7,125 nucleotides of DNA from Opitutaceae bacterium UBA4094 (GTDB taxonomy: Bacteria; Verrucomicrobiota; Verrucomicrobiia; Opitutales; Opitutaceae), in the NCBI GenBank assembly GCA_002382525.1, contig DFYA01000305.1:1-7125 (forward strand), read 5' to 3'. The notes below the pieces were generated by a model. It did no database searches and was not told where the DNA came from. It was given only the letters and a program-made list of their open reading frames with translations. The stretch's first letter is position 1. Every line of letters begins with the position of its first letter. Shown here in pieces: positions 1-5,644 of this stretch. Position numbers and translations under genes: made by a program.

Positions 1-1071
1 CTCCTCGCGATCCTCTTCGGAGTCTGGGACTACATCAAAAACAGCGGACGTTTCCCGCGCTCCGAAAACTGGGCCATGGACTGGTTCGGCTGGATTCCCG
101 GCAAACGCGAAAGCCGCCGCTTCGTGGGCCGCCACACGCTCACTGAACAAGATGTGCTCACCGCCCGCGCCTTTCCCGACACCGTCGCCTACGGCGGCTG
201 GCCGATCGACCTCCATCCGCCCTCCGGCGTGGACGCCCGCGACGAGATGCCCTGCCACCACATCCACGTTCCCCACCTCTACAGCATTCCGCTGCGCGTC
301 TGCATCGCCCGCGACATCCCCAACCTCTGGTTCGCCGGCCGCAACCTCTCCGCGACCCACGTCGCCTTCGCCACCACCCGCGTCATGGGCACCTGCGCCG
401 TCGTTGGCCAAGCCGTCGGCACCGCCGCCGCCCGCGCCATCGCCCGCGGTCTCGACGCCCACGCCCTCTCCGACTCGCCCGACGACATCGCCGCGATCCA
501 GCAATCGCTCCTCCGCCAGGACTGTTTCCTCCCCGGCATCGACGCCGACGACCCGCTCGACCTCGCCCGCTCCGCGACCGTCACCGCCTCCAGCGAGCAG
601 GCCCGCGGCCCGGCCGCCTCCGTCATCGACGGCGTCACCCGCGCCACTTTCGGCCCCGGCGGCACGCACCCGTCACAAACGCACCCCGGCCTCCACCGTT
701 GGATGAGCGAGCCCACCCAGGGTCTGCCCGCCGCCCTTGTGCTCACCTGGCCCGAGCCCGTCTCCTTCGGCACGGTTCAACTTGTATTCGATACGGGACT
801 ACACCGCATCCTCACGCTCTCGCATAGCGACAAACTCACCGCCCGTATGCAGTGGGGTCGTCCGCAACCCGAGACGGTCGCCGACTACACGGTCGAGGTC
901 CGTGCCGACGACGGATCGTGGACGAGCCTCCACGACATCAAAAACAACCACCAACGTCGCAACGTCCTCACCCTCCCGTCCGCAGTCACCACCGACGCAC
1001 TTCGCATCACCGTCCTGCGCACCCACGGCCTCGACCACGCCCGCATCTGCGAAGTCCGCGCTTATGCCTGA
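1..1071 (+). CDS. FAD-dependent oxidoreductase with C-terminal discoidin-like domain (5'-truncated)
   Basis: This is the C-terminal 356 residues of a gene that begins before the window. The frame is open from base 1. The 25 codons before the first in-frame ATG (position 76) read as conserved family sequence (FGVWDYIKNSG), so that ATG is internal. Residues 106-144 carry the C-terminal FAD-contact region of the FAD_oxidored family (PF12831), beginning IPNLWFAGRNLSATHVAF and followed by RVMGTCAVVGQAVGTAAA. From residue 187 to the end the protein looks like an F5/8 type C (discoidin-like) beta-sandwich, opening with ATVTASSEQARGPAASVIDG and ending with a strand resembling LRITVLRTHGLDHARICEVR. 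The Rossmann GxGxxG motif and any signal peptide lie outside the window. Enzymes of this type are common in polysaccharide-use loci of Verrucomicrobia, Planctomycetes and Bacteroidetes, but their substrates are mostly unknown. The discoidin-like tail suggests binding to a glycan (inference). The stop is TGA at 1069-1071, 120 bp before the next gene. Confidence 0.88.
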   Translation, partial: LLAILFGVWDYIKNSGRFPRSENWAMDWFGWIPGKRESRRFVGRHTLTEQDVLTARAFPDTVAYGGWPIDLHPPSGVDARDEMPCHHIHVPHLYSIPLRVCIARDIPNLWFAGRNLSATHVAFATTRVMGTCAVVGQAVGTAAARAIARGLDAHALSDSPDDIAAIQQSLLRQDCFLPGIDADDPLDLARSATVTASSEQARGPAASVIDGVTRATFGPGGTHPSQTHPGLHRWMSEPTQGLPAALVLTWPEPVSFGTVQLVFDTGLHRILTLSHSDKLTARMQWGRPQPETVADYTVEVRADDGSWTSLHDIKNNHQRRNVLTLPSAVTTDALRITVLRTHGLDHARICEVRAYA

Positions 1072-1075
1072 AGTG

Positions 1076-1097
1076 GCACAGGCATTCCTGCCTGTGC
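1076..1097. repeat. Short hairpin repeat, 9-bp stem with TTCC loop
   Basis: GCACAGGCA (1076-1084) and TGCCTGTGC (1089-1097) are perfect inverted arms around the 4-nt loop TTCC. The hairpin starts four bases after the oxidoreductase stop codon. No T-tract follows, so it is not a canonical intrinsic terminator, though it could stabilise the 3' end of the upstream mRNA. I recall similar CACAGGCATTCCTGCCTGTG units scattered through intergenic regions of verrucomicrobial and planctomycete genomes. This identification is from memory and unverified. Confidence 0.75.
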
Positions 1098-1109
1098 TTC
1101 CTAGGTCGT

Positions 1110-1137
1110 CCCCGGGAACGCCGAGCTCCAGCTCGGC
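1110..1137. repeat. 28-bp dispersed repeat, copy 1
   Basis: This 28-bp stretch is identical to 5582-5609 after the next gene. It consists of CCCCGGGAAC followed by the 18-nt unit GCCGAGCTCCAGCTCGGC. The 18-nt unit is itself a palindrome: GCCGAGCT (1120-1127), CC, AGCTCGGC (1130-1137). It also forms most of the left arm of the larger inverted repeat at 1119-1174. I recall this type of unit as an abundant intergenic repeat in Opitutaceae genomes, but have not verified it. Confidence 0.8.
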
Positions 1138-1174
1138 TCCGTTTTCGAAGCTTAAGCCGAGCTGGAGCTCGGCG
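1119..1174. repeat. Perfect 20-bp inverted repeat with nested palindromic arms
   Basis: Bases 1119-1138 (CGCCGAGCTCCAGCTCGGCT) are the exact reverse complement of 1155-1174, separated by a 16-nt loop (1139-1154). Each arm also contains a self-complementary 8+2+8 unit. Single strands could therefore fold as one long 20-bp stem or as two short hairpins. The element ends 17 bases before the ATG at 1192, so a transcript reading through from the upstream gene would carry a very stable stem just before the start codon of the beta-helix gene. That could attenuate transcription, stabilise mRNA or limit ribosome access (all inference). The following sequence (CTTTCCGCCCCTTT) is not a good U-tract. Confidence 0.85.
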
Positions 1175-1181
1175 CTTTCCG

Positions 1182-1191
1182 CCCCTTTCTG
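1182..1191 (+). promoter_or_regulatory. Pyrimidine-rich leader before start codon, no Shine-Dalgarno
   Basis: CCCCTTTC (1182-1189) lies two bases before the ATG at 1192, and no purine-rich ribosome-binding site is present. The same octamer lies one base before the next gene's ATG at 5645. It may mark Shine-Dalgarno-independent initiation, or it may simply reflect base composition. The role is inferred only from position and from there being two copies. Confidence 0.25.
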
Positions 1192-4100
1192 ATGCCCTTC
1201 CGCCTAGCCTTCCTCGCACTGGTATTCGGCCTGATCGGTTTGGATCCTGCCGCCGCCTCCGATCCGGGCGCCACCTCGATCGACGAATCCCTCGTCGTCG
1301 CCACCCTCCACGTCAGTCCTTCCGGCGACGACACCACCGGCAACGGCTCCGCATCCACCCCCTTTCGCAGCATCACCAAGGGCCTCCACGTCGCCCATAA
1401 CCACTACAACGCCGCCCACCTCGGCGTGCGCGTCCTCGTCCACCCCGGCACTTACCGCGAAGGCGCGCCCGGCGGAAAATGGGCCATCGTCCTCTCCTCC
1501 CCCGCCACCCCCGCCCCCGTCATCCTCGAAGGCGCCGGCTGGAACCCCGCCGCCCCCGCCAACACCGGTGACGTCATCCTCTCCGGCTCTGAAATCTGGT
1601 CCGGCGGCTGGACCTCCGCCGGCAACGGCACCTGGACCCGCCCTTGGCCTTACACCTGGGGCGCCTCGCCCCTCAACGGATCCAACCCTCCCGCCGCCGA
1701 GCCCTTCCGCCGCTACGAACTCGTCCACGTGGACGGCCAGACCTACTACCAAGTCGCCGGTCCCACCGACACTGCGGCCCTCGCCAAACTGACCGCCGCC
1801 GAGGGCGCCTTCTGGGTCAACGAATCCACCGGTCTCATCACGGTCCGGCCGCCCGCCACCGTCACCGATCTCAACACGCGCCTCGTCGAGGTCACCACCA
1901 AGCGGAAACTCCTCTACCACTACCGCCCGGGCACCGCCGCCAGCGCGACCAACCTCATCGTCCGCAACCTCGTCTTCCAACACGCCGCCCCCGGCCTGAT
2001 GGAGTCCGCCGTCCACTTCCAAAACAACCGCAACATCCTCGTCGAGGACTGCGTCGTGCGAAACAACAAGCACACCGGCCTCAACATGGACATGCGCGCC
2101 CCCTACACCGTGCGCCGCCTCTCCGCCGTCCACAACGGCGAGGCCGGCGCCGGCGGCCGCGGTCGCTCCGCACTCTGGGAAGACAGCGACTTCTCCCACA
2201 ACGCCCGCCAGGCCCACATCAGCGGCTACTACTCCTGGACCGTTTGCGGCATCAAACTCGGCGACGCCCAGGACACCGTCGTCCGTCGTTCCCGCGCCTC
2301 CTCCAACGCCGGCTTCGGCTTCTGGTGGGACACCGCCTGCTTCCGCAGCGAACTCTCCGACTCCGCCGCCACCCACAACTTCGCCTCCGGCGTCTTCATC
2401 GAGTTCAACAACAACGCCAACAACGTCACCCCCGCCCTCGGCTCCGACACCAGCGTGCTCGTGCGCAACACCGTCCTCGCCCACAACCGCCGCCCGCCCG
2501 TCGGCACCTACATGGGCCGCGGCGCTGTCCTCTCCGAAAACGAAAACGCCGTCTTCGACCACGTCGTCTTCCACGACAACGACAACCAACTCGGCATCCT
2601 CGAAAACTCCCGCGGCCCTCAAGGCCGCACCGTCATCCGCCACTCGGTTCTCTCCGCCACGACCCCGTCACAGCTCCTCTACGCCAACGCCTACGGCACC
2701 ACCATGTGGCGCCAGTTCTTCGACACCCTCGACGCCTCCACCAACGACAACCGCTACGTCCACCCCGACTCCGTCGCCTTCCCCAACCGCGACCAGGTGG
2801 TCAACCAAACCCTCTCCGGCTGGCGCTCCCAGCATCTCAACAACGCCAACAACCTCTCCGCCGACCGAGCCGTCGACTCCCGTTCCGTCTTCGCCTCCTC
2901 GGGCTACTCCGGCCAGCCGCTCGTCAGTATCCAAACGTTCGATACCTATGTCGCCGAATCCAACGGCGCCGGCTCCTTCACCGTCTCCCGCGCCTCCGCC
3001 GACCTCTCCGCGCCGCTCACCGTCGAGTTCACCGTGCCCACCGGCACCGGCCTCGCCACGCCCGGCGCGGACTACGCCGCCCTCGGCACCTCCGTCACCA
3101 TCCCCGCCGGCCGGCACCACGTCACCGTGGCCATCCTTCCCGTGGCGGACGATCTTGCCGAGGGCGACGAGATCGTGCGCCTCCAACTCGCCACCTCCGC
3201 CGCCTACGTCCTCGGCCGCGCCTCCGCCGAGTTCATTCTCGTGGACGCACAGACTCCCTCCCTGCCCGACGTCTCCGTCGTCTCCACCAGCCCGCTCGCC
3301 CGTGAGCAGGACGAAGTCCCCGGCGTCTTCACCGTCTCCCGCACCGGCAATCTCGCCGAGCCGCTCCTCGTCCGCTACGCCCTTTCCGGCACCGCCACCG
3401 CTGGCGCCGACTACCTCGCACTTGCCGGCACGTTCACCCTCCCCGCCGGCGCCGCCAGCGCCCCCCTCGCCATCGTCCCGATCGACGACACCGTTCCCGA
3501 ACTCGACGAGACCATCGTGATCACCTTGCTCGCCGACGACGCCTACCGCGTCGGCCAGCCCGGCCATCCCGCGACGGCCACCCTCACCCTCCGCGACAAC
3601 GACGCCATCCCAGCCGATCCCGTCCACGTCCAGGTCGGCGCCGACGGCACCGCCACCTACTCGCTCACCCTCCACAACCCCGCCTCCTCCGCGCAGACGT
3701 TCACCCTCACCCTCCCGGCCTTCGCCGATTACACGATCACCACCTCCAACGACCCCGGCGGCCCGGTCTACGACTGGCAGGACATCTCCGCCACCGGCAC
3801 CCGCGTCACCAATTTGGACAACAGCGACGACAACTGGACCGTTTACACCAACGGCCAGCGAAGCGGCGCGACCGGCCCCCTGCCCTTCGGTTTCAGCTTC
3901 CCCTTCTACCCCGACGCGGGCGGCGGCCACTTCTCCGCCGGCTTCATCAACTCCAACGGCATCCTCGCCCTCGCCAATCCCGGCAGCCCCTTGCTGAGTT
4001 CCCAGTCCTACAACAACCAACCGCTGCCCAACACCAGCACCCTGGGTCACAGCTCCCTGCCGCCCAACTCGATTTGTTTCTTCTGGGACGACCTCCGGTT

Positions 4101-5577
4101 TACCGACGCCAACGGCCAGCCCGCAGGAGCCGCCTACATCCGGTCCATCGACCAGTCCGGTGACGGCACTCCCGACACCTTCGTCGTCCAGTTCACCGAC
4201 GTCCGCCACTTCAGCGACCGCAACCGCAGCCTTACCGCCCAGTCCATCCTCCGCGCCGACGGCGAAATTATTCTCCAATACAAGCAGGTCACCTTCGACC
4301 AGGCCCGCTTCGGCGCCACCATCGGCATCCAGGACGGCACCCCCGGCACGCCCCGCGCCACCCAAGTCGCCTACAATTCCAACTACGTCACCGCCGAACT
4401 CGCCGTGCGCCTCACCCCGCCCGTGCGCTGGCTCACCGCCGCCTCCACCAGCCTCACCGTCCCTGCCGGCTCCAGCACCACCCTCACCCTCACCTTCGAC
4501 GCCAGCGGCTTCCCCGTCGGTGCCACCCGCTCCGCCCCCATCCTCCTCACTTCCAACCTCGGCACCCAGCCCGCCGTCTCCATCTCCACGCAGATGACCG
4601 TCATCGAGCCGCCGGAGCTGCCCCCGCCCCCGATCGAGACCACCGTCTCCTTCACCGAAGGCGCGGCCGGCTACACCCACGTCGGCGCCACTCTCCGCAG
4701 CGGCCAGGCGACCTCCAACTTCGGCACGAACGCCCAAATCATCGTCGGCCTCGTCAACGGCAACGACCGCATGCGCGGCGCGCTTTCCTTCCCGCTCACC
4801 GCCATCCCCGCCGACTCCCTCATCACCGCCGTTTCCCTCGATCTCACCACCGCCTCGCAAGGCGGCCAGGACACCCTCGGCGGTCTCGAACTTCACGCGC
4901 TCACCGGCACCCCGGCCGAGTCCAGTGTCACGTGGCAAACCCGCTCCGGCACCACCGCGTGGACCACGCCCGGCGGCGACTTCCTCAGCCCCGCCCTCGC
5001 CAGCCTGCCCGCGTTCGACGCCACGCTCACGGGAGTCACCCGCAACTTTGCCACCAGTCCGCTTTTCGTGGACGCGGTCCAAGGCGCCCTCGACGCCGCC
5101 CGCCCGCTCGATCTCCTCGTGCGCTCCGCCTCCGCCGAGGCGCAAACCGCCAACCGCTTCGTCCGGTTCGCCTCCGACGACGACGCCACCCTTGCGTTCC
5201 GCCCACGCCTTCACGTCACCTATCGCCCCCTCTCCAGCCTCACGCCCTTCCAGCGTTGGCTCCACGAAAACGGCCACCCCTTCGACACCGCCGCCACCGC
5301 CGGCGAGCCCCCGCTCCTCCTCGCCTACGCCCTCGGCCTTACCCCCTCGCCCTCCGAGCCAAACCCTAATGTTCGTATTACGAACATTGCCCCCCGGCTC
5401 GAGATCACCTTCCTGCGCGCCCGCGCCGAACTCACCTATGAGGTCCTCGCCTCCTCCGACCTCGTCGCCTGGACCGTCATCGCGACCAACCCCGGCGAAG
5501 TCGGCCAGGACGTCACCGTCACCGACCCCGTATCCATCAACCCACGACGTTTCCTCCGCCTCCGCGTAACCCAATAG
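1192..5577 (+). CDS. Secreted right-handed beta-helix protein with Calx-beta, nidogen-like and DNRLRE/CBM96-like domains
   Basis: This is a complete 1461-residue protein. Its start is fixed by a signal peptide (MPFRLAFLALVFGLIGLDP, likely cut after A22) and by in-frame stops at 1102 and 1153. Residues about 38-565 form a right-handed parallel beta-helix. They begin LHVSPSGDDTTGNGSASTPF, include the RRYELVHVDGQTYYQV segment at about 173-188 and GAFWVNESTGLITVRPP at about 205-221, and then show Asn-rich coils. This layout resembles beta-helix glycosidases or lyases such as the GH120/GH141 type, but no catalytic residues can be assigned. Two Calx-beta domains follow (about 577-687 and 693-806), with acidic turns DDLAEGDE and DDTVPELDE that suggest calcium binding. 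Residues 810-1138 look like beta-sandwiches, including a nidogen-like stretch (LPFGFSFPFYP, INSNGILAL, FFWDDLRF). Residues about 1149-1345 match a DNRLRE/CBM96-like domain. The last ~115 residues (FQRWLHENGHPFDT to RRFLRLRVTQ) resemble a C-terminal domain seen on many verrucomicrobial exported proteins. It probably acts outside the cytoplasm on a polysaccharide; the substrate is unknown. Confidence 0.9.
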   Translation: MPFRLAFLALVFGLIGLDPAAASDPGATSIDESLVVATLHVSPSGDDTTGNGSASTPFRSITKGLHVAHNHYNAAHLGVRVLVHPGTYREGAPGGKWAIVLSSPATPAPVILEGAGWNPAAPANTGDVILSGSEIWSGGWTSAGNGTWTRPWPYTWGASPLNGSNPPAAEPFRRYELVHVDGQTYYQVAGPTDTAALAKLTAAEGAFWVNESTGLITVRPPATVTDLNTRLVEVTTKRKLLYHYRPGTAASATNLIVRNLVFQHAAPGLMESAVHFQNNRNILVEDCVVRNNKHTGLNMDMRAPYTVRRLSAVHNGEAGAGGRGRSALWEDSDFSHNARQAHISGYYSWTVCGIKLGDAQDTVVRRSRASSNAGFGFWWDTACFRSELSDSAATHNFASGVFIEFNNNANNVTPALGSDTSVLVRNTVLAHNRRPPVGTYMGRGAVLSENENAVFDHVVFHDNDNQLGILENSRGPQGRTVIRHSVLSATTPSQLLYANAYGTTMWRQFFDTLDASTNDNRYVHPDSVAFPNRDQVVNQTLSGWRSQHLNNANNLSADRAVDSRSVFASSGYSGQPLVSIQTFDTYVAESNGAGSFTVSRASADLSAPLTVEFTVPTGTGLATPGADYAALGTSVTIPAGRHHVTVAILPVADDLAEGDEIVRLQLATSAAYVLGRASAEFILVDAQTPSLPDVSVVSTSPLAREQDEVPGVFTVSRTGNLAEPLLVRYALSGTATAGADYLALAGTFTLPAGAASAPLAIVPIDDTVPELDETIVITLLADDAYRVGQPGHPATATLTLRDNDAIPADPVHVQVGADGTATYSLTLHNPASSAQTFTLTLPAFADYTITTSNDPGGPVYDWQDISATGTRVTNLDNSDDNWTVYTNGQRSGATGPLPFGFSFPFYPDAGGGHFSAGFINSNGILALANPGSPLLSSQSYNNQPLPNTSTLGHSSLPPNSICFFWDDLRFTDANGQPAGAAYIRSIDQSGDGTPDTFVVQFTDVRHFSDRNRSLTAQSILRADGEIILQYKQVTFDQARFGATIGIQDGTPGTPRATQVAYNSNYVTAELAVRLTPPVRWLTAASTSLTVPAGSSTTLTLTFDASGFPVGATRSAPILLTSNLGTQPAVSISTQMTVIEPPELPPPPIETTVSFTEGAAGYTHVGATLRSGQATSNFGTNAQIIVGLVNGNDRMRGALSFPLTAIPADSLITAVSLDLTTASQGGQDTLGGLELHALTGTPAESSVTWQTRSGTTAWTTPGGDFLSPALASLPAFDATLTGVTRNFATSPLFVDAVQGALDAARPLDLLVRSASAEAQTANRFVRFASDDDATLAFRPRLHVTYRPLSSLTPFQRWLHENGHPFDTAATAGEPPLLLAYALGLTPSPSEPNPNVRITNIAPRLEITFLRARAELTYEVLASSDLVAWTVIATNPGEVGQDVTVTDPVSINPRRFLRLRVTQ
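5368..5388. repeat. Perfect 21-nt AT-rich palindrome inside coding sequence
   Basis: The arms AATGTTCGTA (5368-5377) and TACGAACATT (5379-5388) are exact reverse complements around a single central T. Fifteen of the 21 bases are A or T, in a region that is otherwise strongly GC-rich. It is in frame and encodes NVRITNI, in the short linker between the FQRWLHENGHPF segment and the LEITFLRARAELTYEV segment of the beta-helix protein. It uses codons (AAT, GTT, CGT, ATT) that are uncommon elsewhere in the gene. It could be an inserted palindromic element, comparable in concept to Rickettsia palindromic elements, or a DNA-binding site. Function unknown. Confidence 0.85.
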
Positions 5578-5581
5578 CTCC

Positions 5582-5609
5582 CCCCGGGAACGCCGAGCTC
5601 CAGCTCGGC
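5582..5609. repeat. 28-bp dispersed repeat, copy 2
   Basis: This is an exact copy, in the same orientation, of 1110-1137, starting five bases after the TAG stop of the beta-helix gene. Its 18-nt core (5592-5609) is a palindrome of two 8-bp arms around CC. Unlike the element at 1119-1174 it has no inverted partner nearby, so it is a single unit. As RNA it could form a short GC-rich hairpin after the stop codon, but no T-tract follows, so a rho-independent terminator is not supported. Confidence 0.8.
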
Positions 5610-5635
5610 CTCCGCCCTCGGCATTCCCTCAACCT

Positions 5636-5644
5636 CCCCTTTCC
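5636..5644 (+). promoter_or_regulatory. Pyrimidine-rich leader before start codon, second copy
   Basis: CCCCTTTC (5636-5643) sits one base before the ATG at 5645 and repeats the octamer at 1182-1189. No Shine-Dalgarno sequence is visible. The regulatory role is a guess from position. Confidence 0.25.

Noticed and set aside
1076..1174. Rho-independent terminator after the oxidoreductase gene
   Set aside because: The stems are strong, but no run of T follows any of them within a few bases, so the canonical form is not met; they fit better as palindromic repeats.
852..1400. A 182-codon plus-strand frame running through the first spacer into the beta-helix gene
   Set aside because: It is Arg/Pro-rich throughout and crosses the intergenic repeats; translated repeat units give the illusion of a small protein.
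2405..2424. Asn-rich short repeat (FNNNANN) with a similar stretch near 2840
   Set aside because: AAC-rich runs are expected from Asn stacks in the turns of a parallel beta-helix and do not form a regular DNA repeat.
1644..3305. A 553-codon plus-strand frame overlapping the beta-helix gene
   Set aside because: The translation is an Arg/Pro/His/Leu-rich low-complexity sequence typical of an out-of-frame reading of GC-rich coding DNA, and it overlaps a gene with clear domains.
2668..5574. A 968-codon open frame on the minus strand opposite the beta-helix gene, plus a 479-codon one at 1204-2643
   Set aside because: Both are in codon-for-codon antisense register with the real gene, so a stop needs a sense TTA, CTA or TCA codon, which are rare at this GC content. 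The translations are low-complexity Gly/Val/Glu/Asp/Ala runs with no domain.
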